The notes beneath the pieces were generated by a model, which ran no database searches, was not told the origin of the DNA, and saw only the letters and a list, made by a program, of their open reading frames with translations. The position numbers and the translations under genes were made by a program. This document shows, in pieces, positions 35,071 to 45,020 of a stretch of 64,000 nt of DNA. How positions within the stretch are numbered: the first letter of the stretch is position 1; each line of letters begins with the position of its first letter. The stretch lies in assembly GCA_030549175.1 (NCBI GenBank), contig JAUKUA010000001.1:3534001-3598000 (forward strand), given 5' to 3'. Origin of the DNA: Lasiosphaeris hirsuta (taxonomy: Eukaryota; Ascomycota; Sordariomycetes; Sordariales; Lasiosphaeriaceae).

Positions 35071-36273
35071 TTATTGCATATCTGCATCCTCATCATCCTC
35101 GTCTTCGTCGCTACCGTTTTCGTCGTCTTCATCTTCATCGTCGGTGTCTTCCCACTCATCAGCATCGCCATCTCCTTCGGCAGCACCCCCGAGTTCCGAC
35201 TTGATCGACACAAGTAGCTCCTGTGCGTGGTCTCGTAGTCTATCATCTTCATATTCCTCGACCTCGAAGATCCGCAAACACTGGGCAAGCCACTTCCTCG
35301 ACGACCGCCAAACTCTTTGCCAGCTCTCAACATCTGTGCCTTCCTGCTTCATCTTGTCGCCCAGAATATACCTGCCGTAGCCGCCAAGATACCAGACCTC
35401 TACGCTCCGGTCATCCTCTCTAATTAGGCGCTGAGCAACCTCGATGGCACTCTCTTCCATGTCGACTTCAATCAAAAGCCTGACTAAGCTGACGCGGGTG
35501 GGGAAAGGAGGAACTTTGGGATCTTGAGGCGCGAGGTCGGCCCACAGGCCAAGACTCCTTTTCAGGGCCTCGCGGGCCTCCTCTTCCCGCGCCTGAGAGA
35601 TGCGCACATTGGCGACAGTTTGCCACGTCTCGGCTAGATCGGGTGCCAGCAGTGTGGCCTCGGTTATCAGTGCCTCACACCGCTGTTCTGCATCCTCCTC
35701 CCAGCTGAGATCCGTCATGTAGACTTCGGCGACGGCACAAAGAGTGTCAGCAAGCTTCCGCTGCTTCTCGCTGATGACAGCTGCTTGCTGCTCGCGTGTG
35801 TGCGGTAGCGACCCAAGTTTCTCGCCGAGTACTTGGATCTGGGTTCGAAGGGCGGAGGCGCCTCGTTGATACCACAAGACACTGTCTTGACCCCCCTCTC
35901 CGCTCAGCTGGGCAAGCCAGAGGAACTTTTCGGGCCCGCCGCCTTCCTCCTCAGGGAGAACACCATCCTCGTCGAGCGCAACTGCGCGGGTGAAGTAATC
36001 GCAGGCCTTCTCGATGTCGCCCAGTTCAACACCTATTTGGCCAAGAAGGGAAAGCGCCGCGCCAGCCAATCTCCCTTTCTCGCCAATATGATCATACGCT
36101 GTGCTGGCTGCCTGCGCCGCACCTTCAGGATCGCCCACCTCGAGCAGCGCGGTCGCCTTGGCGAGAAGCTCTCGCGTGTTCACATTCGTACCTTGTGCGG
36201 CGGCAGTCTTGGCTCGGAGCCGCTCTTTTGCCTTGTCCTTCTTCGTCTTGGTTGCCGGTTTTGTGGGCGCCAT
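35071..36273 (-). CDS. ACL4: Assembly chaperone of RPL4 (TPR protein Acl4)
   Basis: Acl4 is the dedicated chaperone that escorts ribosomal protein L4 (uL4) to pre-60S particles. A single exon encodes 400 residues. The basic N-terminus (KPATKTKKDKAKERLRAK) resembles a nuclear localisation signal. TPR-type helical repeats cover about residues 30-330, for example LLEVGDPEGAAQAASTAY, GQIGVELGDIEKACDYFTRA and TWQTVANVRISQAREEEARE. The C-terminus is strongly acidic (DDEDEDDENGSDEDEDD), which fits binding of the basic L4 extension. Length and layout match fungal Acl4. It is convergent with the GIR2-like gene (247-bp gap). Confidence 0.9.
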   Translation of the reverse strand: MAPTKPATKTKKDKAKERLRAKTAAAQGTNVNTRELLAKATALLEVGDPEGAAQAASTAYDHIGEKGRLAGAALSLLGQIGVELGDIEKACDYFTRAVALDEDGVLPEEEGGGPEKFLWLAQLSGEGGQDSVLWYQRGASALRTQIQVLGEKLGSLPHTREQQAAVISEKQRKLADTLCAVAEVYMTDLSWEEDAEQRCEALITEATLLAPDLAETWQTVANVRISQAREEEAREALKRSLGLWADLAPQDPKVPPFPTRVSLVRLLIEVDMEESAIEVAQRLIREDDRSVEVWYLGGYGRYILGDKMKQEGTDVESWQRVWRSSRKWLAQCLRIFEVEEYEDDRLRDHAQELLVSIKSELGGAAEGDGDADEWEDTDDEDEDDENGSDEDEDDEDADMQ

Positions 36274-37054
36274 GGTTGACAGGGTGCAGGTGCTACGATC
36301 GTGCTTTTGGTCTCGGGAGCGAAGGCGGGGTGGCGGCGCCGACCACTGAGCATCACAACTTTTTTTTGCTGGAAATGTTTGGGGCTTATCGCGAAATGCC
36401 TATCGATAAGATTGTCCCCACCTGCAAAAGTTCCCCACTCGTCGGGGCTCCAAAATACTGATAGGTTGGGTCAGAGGCACTTTTGGAGCCCTGACGAGTA
36501 CTTCGTACCGTCGAGTTGGGGTGCAGTACCCAAGGCTGGAAAGCCGACGTGACGCAAGTTAAGTCAACGCCACGATCTCCGTGTTGTCTGCGCCTTTCGC
36601 GGACGTGGTGGCTGATCTCCCCGGACTGACATGAATATTGCCTGGATTGATTGGTTGTGGCCGCCTAGGAGATTAAGGAGCTGGGGAAAAAGAGGCTCGT
36701 CGGCTGAATGCTTCAGTACGCCATGTTTCAGGCCTTGAACATCGCGGATTGATTACCCTCTCTCCCAGCCCGTCGAACCTCGCGCTGGTGAGTCTAGTTT
36801 TGCCCACAGCAGGTGCAGGTGCCGGCCGTCTCGGGCCTACAGCTTGCATAATGGACTCCCCCAATCCCTTGAATTCTGCCTGCTTTCCCCCTGGCTCCCC
36901 CTTCGCTGGGTCACCCCGTCTCCTCGTCCTCAACCTGCTTCCTTTTTTTTCCCTCCTCGCGTGCGGCACCCGGCGTCGCGCGATCCGGCTGCTTGATGTG
37001 CCTCAAAGCGCGTCAGCAAAGACACCTCTCGCCGGACGCTTCCTCTCGCCGAAC
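36274..37054. promoter_or_regulatory. Divergent region between ACL4 and the CFEM gene
   Basis: This 780-bp region serves both genes. It holds a 19-bp inverted repeat 164-226 bp upstream of the ACL4 ATG (listed separately). The CFEM reading frame is open upstream to 36749, but that extension has no protein-like features. Confidence 0.55.
36437..36499. repeat. 19-bp imperfect inverted repeat
   Basis: The arms are 36437-36455 (ACTCGTCGGGGCTCCAAAA) and 36481-36499 (TTTTGGAGCCCTGACGAGT). They pair at 18 of 19 positions across a 25-nt loop. It could be a dimeric-factor site or a small hairpin; no terminator role is expected in a fungus. Confidence 0.9.
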
Positions 37055-37723
37055 ATGTTCCTCGCCTTCTCCTTGCGGCTTGCCCTTGTGAGCGCCGCCT
37101 TCCTGCTCGTCTTCGTGGGCCAGACCGAGTCGATGTCGACATTCCCACAGTGTGTCGCCAATTGTGTTGAGAGCTCGGGCTGTGAGAAAACCGACGCGAA
37201 ATGCATGTGCAAGGCAGCGAGAGGGAGGTTTCTAGAGATGGTAGTGACTTGTATGTACTACCACTGTAAAGATGACCTCCGGGACGCCGACAATACCTTC
37301 TTCGACATCATAGAAAAGGGGTGCGAGGATATCAAAAGGCCCATCCCTGAAGACGACATCGATACCGCCGAGAGCGTGGCCAGTAGTCTTGCCTCGAGGC
37401 TTACTACTATCACAACGACGTCGACCTCGACGTCAACGTTGACTGCAACAGCAACGGTCAAGCCAACGGTGACTACAGCGGCGCGAGGATCTCCCAGTTC
37501 GTCTTTAGATCCGAACGCCTTCACCACTTTATCAACGCCGGTTCTAATACCAGCTACAACGTTTCCGCCAGCGTCTAGCTTTGCATCCTCTATCGCCACA
37601 TCCGCTGTGCCAAATCCGACCCTGACAGACTCCAGTCCGTTCGCCACCATCAACTCTGGCGGCTCTCGTAATATTGCTTGCTTGTTCGGCTTGCCCTTGT
37701 TAGTCATATTGGCTCTGAGGTGA
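37055..37723 (+). CDS. CFEM-domain, probably GPI-anchored protein
   Basis: This gene encodes a single-exon protein of 222 residues. The ATG at 37055 opens directly into a signal peptide (MFLAFSLRLALVSAAFLLVF), which is why it is preferred over upstream in-frame ATGs. The CFEM domain has eight Cys at 33, 37, 43, 50, 52, 66, 71 and 90, with the conserved Asp (TDAKCMC, residue 48) that coordinates heme iron in characterised CFEM proteins. A long Ser/Thr-rich linker follows, then a Ser/Gly-type GPI site region (NSGGSRN) and a hydrophobic tail (IACLFGLPLLVILAL). Family roles include heme uptake, wall structure and host interaction; which applies here is not visible. Confidence 0.88.
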   Translation: MFLAFSLRLALVSAAFLLVFVGQTESMSTFPQCVANCVESSGCEKTDAKCMCKAARGRFLEMVVTCMYYHCKDDLRDADNTFFDIIEKGCEDIKRPIPEDDIDTAESVASSLASRLTTITTTSTSTSTLTATATVKPTVTTAARGSPSSSLDPNAFTTLSTPVLIPATTFPPASSFASSIATSAVPNPTLTDSSPFATINSGGSRNIACLFGLPLLVILALR

Positions 37724-38233
37724 TAGTTGGTCAGTGGCGGTCAGTCGGTCCAGGACTTGCGAATAGCTTCGATATATGGCGCAACCAAGGCAATCACAGC
37801 AGTTAGCATTATATACAATTCAAAACCGACAATGGCTAACTCCCTAGTTGCATTCGAGTGAGTGTGGGAAGCGGTTCTCTTTTTGGGGGGTGACTTACAG
37901 GGGCGTTGAGTCGGGCAGTGACATGAGGGATCTTCCACGATGTAACCGCAACTCATGGCAGTATTTGTATACGATCCATGAGGTGTATGCTGACCGGTGA
38001 AAGACTTACAGCGTTGAGTCTTGTTATACCAAGCAGCGACGTTGGGTCTGTCTAGACTTCGCCGCCGTTAAATGTTACAGGCCACGTTTCCATTGCTCTA
38101 GGGAGGTACCTGCCATAACAAGGACATAAACGCTCGTCATTATGCGCACCAGTGGAGCGATTTCCATTATTCAGCCCGATTTACATGCATTGAAACAGTC
38201 GGAGGCCGTCCCGAACACGTGCGATTTGAGCTT
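37724..38233. other. Intergenic between convergent CFEM gene and MSH5
   Basis: About 510 bp. A minus-strand set of short open pieces (38167-37741) has splice-like borders and a hydrophobic end, but one implied intron is only 20 nt, so I do not call a gene. Confidence 0.5.
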
Positions 38234-41200
38234 CTACAAGCCAGCATCCCCCATCCACGGCTGTGATAACACCTCCTCCAGCATATGTCGGGTGGACTCA
38301 GCCCCATCGACACTGGGGCCGGATGTAGGGATCATCATCTCCAGAAACCGTCTCGCAACCAGCTCCGCAGGTCCAAGCGCTTGGATATCCTCCTCTGAGA
38401 CCTTCAGGCACGCCTCTTCGAGATCCTCGTTCAACTCTTGCAAGTATACTAGAGCTTGAGCTCGCTCAACGACGCCACTTTCCATATCGTTTATAGCCGC
38501 ACAGAGGGTACCCAAACTCGACAGGCCTCTGCCGGGAATGGGACGGTGAAGAAACGTGATTTGGTCCTCGGGATCCTCGGCCTCGGGGTCCAGGCGGACA
38601 TCCATATGTCCAAAAGCCACACTATCTCCATCTCGGAGGATGTCGTAGTCGAATACATCATGAAAGTGCGTGCCAACAAGTACTTTGGGTCGGTGCTCGT
38701 CGAGATCGAGGAAGTGGGTAAGATACGACGCAAAGAGGGCCGAGCCCGTCTCTGTCGTCGTGCCCTTGCCGAATTCGTCAACAAGGATCAGGCTCCGCCG
38801 GGTGGCAAAGCTCATCGTAGAGGCGGCCTGCTTCAGGTCGACCAGGAATGCACTCTCGTCGTCTACGACAGTCTCTCTCGTGGCAATGCGGGTTAGTATG
38901 CGATCCGTTACTCCGATAGTGGCTCGCGCCGCAGGCACGTAGCTCCCAATATGGGCCAAGTACACAATTAAGGCAACCTGCTTCATATACATACTCTTAC
39001 CCGAGTTGTTTGGGCCAGTCAAAACGAACATGGTAGGGTTGCCTTTGGTAGGAGCATCCTCCCCCCCCAGGTCGTCGTTCCCAGGCCCGCCCGCAATGAT
39101 GCAATTATTCAGGATGAAAGATGGAACAAGGAGCTCCTGAAGGGGATGACACCCGTCTACAATGTCGATAATATTTGAACAGGTGATTTGAGGCGCTACC
39201 CACCCATACTTCTCCGCGGCCCAGGAGAGGACGAGAAGGCTGTCGAGTTCCCGTATTATTGAGTCTTCATGTGTGAGAACTGCCGCTGATAACTCCATGA
39301 TAACGTTGATCTCTTCATCTGCGTGTGATGTCAGCCAACAACGTAACGCGAACCATAAAGCCAAATAGCGACCATGCCTACCAGCAATTTGCGAGGGCAA
39401 GTCTCCATAATGAGAGTCCAACTCTAGCAGAGAGGAATTCTTTTAGTAGACAAGACCGTCATTGGCAAAGCTGACCTGCCAGTTGTCGTCTGTGGTCTGC
39501 CCACTATACAGTCCTTCTCCGGTTTCCCGGTTGAGGGTAACTGCGACAAGAAACCAAAGCTGCGGAAGTATGGTGCAGTGCCGGATGTGCTGCGCGGCCC
39601 ATGCCGGAGTCTCTTTTCGGATTCCATCTGTTAGGTCAGGGAGCATCTCACAGGCGTGAGTGAATACACTCTTAAGTTCATCTAGATTCTCACTCGCGCC
39701 TTGCATAATCTCTGTGTGGCCGCTCTCTTTCGACAGCTGAAAATCAATCGTCTTCAAGAGCATTTCTCCGTCGCAAGAAATACACATGGATCAATGGAAT
39801 CATGGATCTGGCCGTGTTAGTATATTATTCAATATTTTGGTGCTCGATAATCGAGGCAATTACTGCCTAGTTTTTCACGCACACGAGGGAAAATTGTCAG
39901 CGCCGAAGTCCCTGAGAGAGCGAGGAGCGCCTCCCTGAGCTGGGAAGAGACCATGGAGAAGCGAAGCAATGCTCTCCACTCCCCTGTCCTGATTGACAGC
40001 TGGCCTCGAATTCGATCCACGCCCCTTTTTACATAGCGTAGCAATGCTTTGGTGTTCCTTCACCCTTTTCATGAGCTTCCTGATAGCCATCACAACCCCC
40101 CTGTTTTCGGGGCGGAGGAACACTGCTATTGTTCTTGACGTTCATCAATTAGATCAAGGTTGGTACTCGGGCGAAAAAGCATCTGTCGTAGCTTTGCCTT
40201 GCCTTGTGACGTGCATGCCAACGTCTGGAGGAGACCGTAAACCGAGAGGCTTTCTTTGGCTTTGGATTCCGAGCTGTTGGAATATTGACTCTGGGGGTTT
40301 GGATGAGCCTCGGACTGGAGTATCTGGAGAGATATCAGTGCATCGGCGCTTACTAGCATTCTATCTGCGGGGGTATTCATATGGATTGCCGTTATCTGAA
40401 ATGAAGGAAATGCGCCTGCGTCAGGAGGACTATCCTCAACGGCTCTCCTACGGTTGATATCGCTCAAAACGGCACCAGCGCATCTAATAGAGATGTGGCT
40501 ATCAAGGTTGACGGTTTCGGCCAAGCGCATGAGATTTCTATGCTTGGAGGAGCCAATGCAATGCGCCGCATCCTCTTCGGGGGGGTCTATCTCGACTGGA
40601 TTTGGCGTAGACGCCAAATTGATACTGGCAAGTCCATCCTTGGCGGTATCATAGTCGAACTCTGCGGACGCAAGATGGCGCAAAATGTAGGCCCCCCGCT
40701 CGCCATTGGAGGATTCGTCATCAAGGCGTTGGGCATCCCTTTCAAGCAACTCGACTAGTTCGATGGGCGCCCGGTTGGGAACAAGTACCGTTGTGGGCTG
40801 GAGACCTAACAAAAGCGTGTCCACCGCCTCGATCCCACCCATGGCCACATCCTCTTCCACACACAGAACTTGGTCTATTGCGACATAATACGCGCATCCG
40901 ACCCTACCGTCCTTGCCCATGTCGATGCCCATGATAATCTCGCTCAGGATGTCATGATCGCTAGTGATATCTTGGCCCGTCTCGGCACGATCATGCCTTG
41001 CCGGAAAATCTTGATCGAAGCCACCGAATATTCCCTGCCCAGACGGGGGAAGGCGAGGAAGCGATGGTGTAGATCTTTCAGATGGAGAATATGAAGAAAA
41101 CCGCATGCGTTTCGCGGGGGATGGCGAAGACGAGGCATATTTGGATCCCCTATCTAAATAGCCATGCGCACCCGGGCGAGAGGAAGACTAGGACGCTGGT

Positions 41201-41328
41201 CGGGATTCTGAGTGGCTCCCGGTCGGTGATGGTGAGGATGGATCGAGAATCGTCGACGGAGAGGGGAGGCGTGATGCATTAGAGCGCACGCTGCGGTTGC
41301 GGGTGTGCGTGCTGCTAGGGGTAGGCAT
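38234..41328 (-). pseudogene. MSH5: MSH5 meiotic MutS homologue, with several disabling lesions
   Basis: MSH5 with MSH4 stabilises meiotic crossover intermediates. The coding trace runs from ATG 41328, or from the in-frame ATG 41106, to the stop at 38234. The N-terminal and connector part (VGCAYYVAIDQ, QPTTVLVPNRAP, GERGAYILRHLASAEFDYD) is clean to 40131. Then come lesions: one base missing near 40130 (reading hits TAG, while the other frame gives IAVFLRPENRGVV); a compensating shift near 40050 before LLRYVKRGVDRIRG; another shift near 39864, with no GT donor visible where an intron is needed before MLLKTIDFQLSKE; TAA at 39445-39443 where VY-KNSSLLELD should continue; and TAG at 41190-41188 in the N-terminal extension. 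A normal 63-bp intron lies at 39319-39381. The ATPase domain is intact: TGPNNSGKSMYMKQVAL (Walker A) and LILVDEFGKGT (Walker B). Assembly error is the alternative. Confidence 0.78.
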
Positions 41329-41949
41329 GGTCCCTTCCCGCTGGTTGCACCTCCGTTGTCAGTTTTATTTCCCTCTTTCTTCTGTGGTGCTATTCCTAAT
41401 TAGGTACCTTGGGAGGTGCCTTGGCAGTGGGAGAGATCAGATCTGTGGACTGTTTCGGAGGTATTCAAGGTAGAGTCGCCGTTGCGGAAATATCGACAGA
41501 CATAGGATCTTTTCTCGTCAGATCTGGGCCTGTCAAGCCATTATTTCTGGCAAACTAGTACCTCCACTGGGATAGGTCTGGGGACAGTATCTTACCGGGC
41601 TAAGGTACTCATCTCTGAAGGTCGGTATCCAGGTTTTCTTTGCTTAGTACCGTAGGCTCATCTAGGCTGTGTGGGCGGTCGAAGCCAGCGGGTAGGTAAC
41701 CTTAAGGCAGTCTGAACCAGCAGCACAATAACAGGTGGAGCTAAACAGAAAAGAGCAAGGAAGGGAATGTCACCGCAGAGGGAAGGGGCGACCTCCCCTG
41801 ATGCCATCATGACTCGAGTAGGCCCGAGTACTAGTGGCATTACCTACGCAAACATTGGTTGCTCAACGGCAAAAAAAACCCCCCCGCATACCAAAAGTAC
41901 CTAGTCCGCGGAATGACGAGAAGGCTACCATTCATTTTCGTAGCAATTA
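41329..41949. other. Intergenic, upstream of MSH5
   Basis: About 620 bp between the MSH5 start and the EMC5 stop (both minus strand). No gene; it contains a run of A then C near 41873-41885. Confidence 0.55.
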
Positions 41950-42428
41950 TTACGACGCCTGCCCGCTGCCGCTCTTCACCCATGCTGCGAATTCCTTTCG
42001 CTGCTTGCGGATGTCGATAAAACCTGGCCTTGTCTCGAGTGACCTGAATGGGTTGCCCACATAGTCCCTGTTAACCTCCCCTTCGCTATCCAGAAAGCCC
42101 TCCTCTCCTTCGCGTTCAACCTTGCCGGCCCAAACATGCCATTGGATCGGGCGCATCGGACGCGTACCCAGAACGAGGCCGAAAATGATGACCAGAAGTG
42201 CGACAATGGTTTCGATTGCAATATCGATGGGGAGGGAGGCGGCGGTCGGCGGTGACGAGGTCAGTGTGGAAGCGGCGGCTTTGAATGATTGGAGGGACGA
42301 GTGCTCCTGGGCCGAATAGCAGCTGTTGAGAAGTTAGATCGGCTCAAGATAGAGGGTGCGTAAGATCCTTACGCATGGGCAAGCAGGACACCGCCCACAA
42401 CGGTGATGCTCTTCGATACCCAAGTCAT
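41950..42428 (-). CDS. EMC5: ER membrane protein complex subunit 5 (MMgT family)
   Basis: EMC5 is a two-helix core subunit of the ER membrane protein insertase (also called membrane magnesium transporter). Exons 42428-42373 and 42322-41950 are joined across a 50-bp intron (GTAAGG...AACAG) that splits a GCC codon, giving 142 residues. TM1 is at about residues 6-23 (SITVVGGVLLAHACYSA). The linker QEHSSLQSFKAA leads to TM2 at about 50-72 (LPIDIAIETIVALLVIIFGL). The cytosolic tail has the family segment RPIQWHVWAGKVEREG, then NPFRSLETRPGFIDIRKQRKEF. Length and layout match fungal EMC5. The TM1 exon is short and ends just before ACYSA. Confidence 0.9.
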
Positions 42429-43221
42429 TTTCAGAATGTGGACGGTACTCGTAGATGCGTCAGGAAAGGAATCGCTAGATGTCGGAGGATTGATGATGAT
42501 GATGTACCTGGTCGCATTGGGCACTACTGCCTAGCTCGTTGAGCGATATGTAATTACATCCATATGCAACTCTTGATACATGCAACTAGCACCTTACTGT
42601 AAGTACGGGGAACTTGCGCTTACTCTAACTACCTGCCATGAATCTCTGACAGTTACGTCGCTTTCATCAAATATCCGAACAAACAACACATTCCTCAGCT
42701 GCTTCCGGCCAGCCGTTTTCTTCTTTGGTTTCGGATAGCTTTGCCTCTATTCTTCCATAACAATAGCATTGTTGGAATATGCAGTATCCGATGTATGCAG
42801 TATGCGCTCCACTCTCGCTCGGGCGATGCCAAATGTGCAAGATAACACAATAAAGCCCTGACGGCTCCAATTGTTTAAATAACTGAACGATATGGACACG
42901 TAAGTACCTCCCTTCTGTCATGTACCCAAAGGAATAGAAAGAAAAACCCATGATAAACTTGAGGGATGTCCTCGTAACTCCAGGCGCCCCGAGCCCTTAA
43001 CCCGATCAAGCAGTGTCTATGTATCCAGAGTTACCTTTTCCCGCTCCTATGCCACGCGCCCTGAAAAATGCCCCGACATTGTTAGGAAGTGGTCAAATAC
43101 AAGTGTGCAAGTGCCTTATTCACGAACCAGGCCAGATCTGGCCGTCAACCTTCCTGCGCTTCGTATGTCTTGTTTCCCACCCCAAGATGGCCCTTTGCCC
43201 CTCCAAGCCAGGATTTGGTGC
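42429..43221. other. Intergenic, between EMC5 and the HMG-box gene
   Basis: About 790 bp holding the EMC5 promoter and the HMG-gene 3' UTR; nothing else is recognised. Confidence 0.55.
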
Positions 43222-45020
43222 TCACTCAACCTTATGGGACGGATCAGCCCAGCTCGTGTCGAATTGCGCGGTCTCCGGCAAGGCCTCGATCTGCCATTCG
43301 TCGGCCCCCTGCAGAAATTGCGCCTGCTGCTCAATTGAGAGCGTCTCGTGGAGGCTCAAGTAGGCTTCTGCATAGTGGTGTTCATCTTCATCAGCGCCAT
43401 CCACCAAGTGTGTCGGTTGCTGCCATGCCTGCTGGGGGCCCGGCAGTCCGTTTTCGAACAAGAGGTTGTTCAAGTTGCTCGCATCGTACAAACTAATTCC
43501 CTCATGCGGCATCAGCGACGGGTCGATGCGGTGCTCAAAGCGCTGCGGCTGTTGGGGTAAATGCGGCTGGGGCTCGAGCGCCGACGATTGCGGATGGTAC
43601 TGGCTGGCATCATACTGCTGGTGGTGCAGCAAGTGGTGCCCCGACGACGATGACGCGAACGCAAGGCTCGGGGACGGCGTCTTGCGCATCAGGACATCCT
43701 CGACCATGCCGTGGTGCAAGTGCCGCGATGGGTTCCGCACGTGCGTCTCATAGTACTGGCCCGGCAGGTCCCGGTGGTCGTACGGCGCCGGCATCGGCTT
43801 GCCCGGATTGGAGAACTCGAAAGCGGACCGGTTCTGGTGCGCCAGCCCCCCAACCCCGTGCATGCCCCCGAACTGGAACGACGGCATGCCACTGTACACG
43901 GAACGCGGCGGTATGTAGTCATCATCTCCGTCGTCGTTGGGCGTCCGCGTGGCCGAGCGCGTGTGGGAGGCGTGCCGGCCGGCCCAGTCATAATCCTCGA
44001 GGTCCGAGCCGTCGCTGTCGCCGAACTTGCCATCTTTGTACTTCTGCTTCTGCGGTTTTGCGGGCTTGAACTTGTAGTCGGGATGCGCCTTTTGATGGTT
44101 TTCGCGCTCAGTGTCGGCCCACTGCTTGAACTGCGCCCGGACACTCTCGGGCTCCAGCGGCCAGCTGGAGCCACACACCCGTGAGACGACCTGATGGTTG
44201 TGCTGCGACGCCAGCTCTTTGGCGCGTTGCTGGTACGCCTTGCGGTACAGCATGAAGGCATTCATGGGTCTCTTGACCCGGCCGGGGTTCTTGCCTGTCT
44301 CGATTTCGCGGCGACGCACCTCGGCCGAGCGGTTCACATACGCCCCGATGTCGGCCACCGGGGTTTGCGAGTCCTTGGTCAACTCGCTCATGGGCTTGTC
44401 GTACGCTGGCATATTGTTTACCGGCTTGGCCCGCTCCTTCTTCTTTGATCCCGTCTTCTCGATCCGGGTGCTTTTGGGCCCCAGCACCTTGGAGCTGTTG
44501 CCTCTCCGGACCGTGTTGCCGCTCCTGGTGGTTACGATGTCAGAGGCGCGTGAGGGCGTTCGCGGTGACGTCGCGGGGGTGCTATATGGTTGATGAGCCT
44601 TGATACTCGGTCAGTGGATTTTGAACCTCCTCGTTTAATTGGCACCCGATGTCAGGAACTTACTTCGGGGATTGGGCCATAGGGGCTGCTATCATGCGAG
44701 TACATGGATTGGTGGTATCCCTGCTACGCCTGTTAGCCGTCGCGCCTCGAGTTCGATCTGGCTTGTGTAATACTAACAAGTTGGCCACCTCCGCCGCGCT
44801 GACGGTACACCAGTCCCGGGTCATAGGTCTGGCCATGAAACCCTTGCGCTCCGGGCGATCCATATCGCGATACCGGCTGGGAGTGCGCTTGGGGAGGTTC
44901 GGCGGACATTCCCTCGCGGGTGTATGATACGGCGGCGTTGTGTTGTAATAGTTCATGGAAACCAGATGGGATGGGGTCCGCTTTTGAAGGGGCAGGTGAT
45001 GGAGGTGTATTGTGCTCCAT
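43222..45020 (-). CDS. HMG-box transcription factor, FMF1/Ste11-like
   Basis: Three exons, 45020-44778, 44720-44664 and 44598-43222, join in phase 0 to 558 residues. The MATA-type HMG box is at about residues 207-275: RVKRPMNAFMLYRKAYQQRA, NHQVVSRVCGSSWPLEP, then FKQWADTERENHQKAHPDYK. That combination (NHQVVS...CGSSWPLEP) is characteristic of the Neurospora FMF-1/Podospora PaHMG5 and fission-yeast Ste11 group, regulators of mating and sexual development. A basic Lys-rich extension (KPAKPQKQKYKDGKFG) follows the box. The rest is disordered and rich in His, Gln, Pro and Ser. The small second exon encodes 19 residues. The direct upstream region is unusually long (3.2 kb). I infer orthology to fmf-1 but did not test it, so no symbol is given. 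Confidence 0.85.

Noticed and set aside
37741..38167. Small minus-strand spliced gene starting MEIAPLVRIMTSVYVLVMA and ending in a hydrophobic helix
   Set aside because: The pieces join in phase only through an intron of 20 nt (37990-38009), which is too short for the fungal spliceosome, and I recognise no family.
39393..39445. Intron explanation for the MSH5 TAA codon using the CTACTAA branch and CTAG acceptor
   Set aside because: The only strong donor (GTCAGC near 39470) gives the wrong phase, and the sequence that would be removed matches the conserved MSH5 block.
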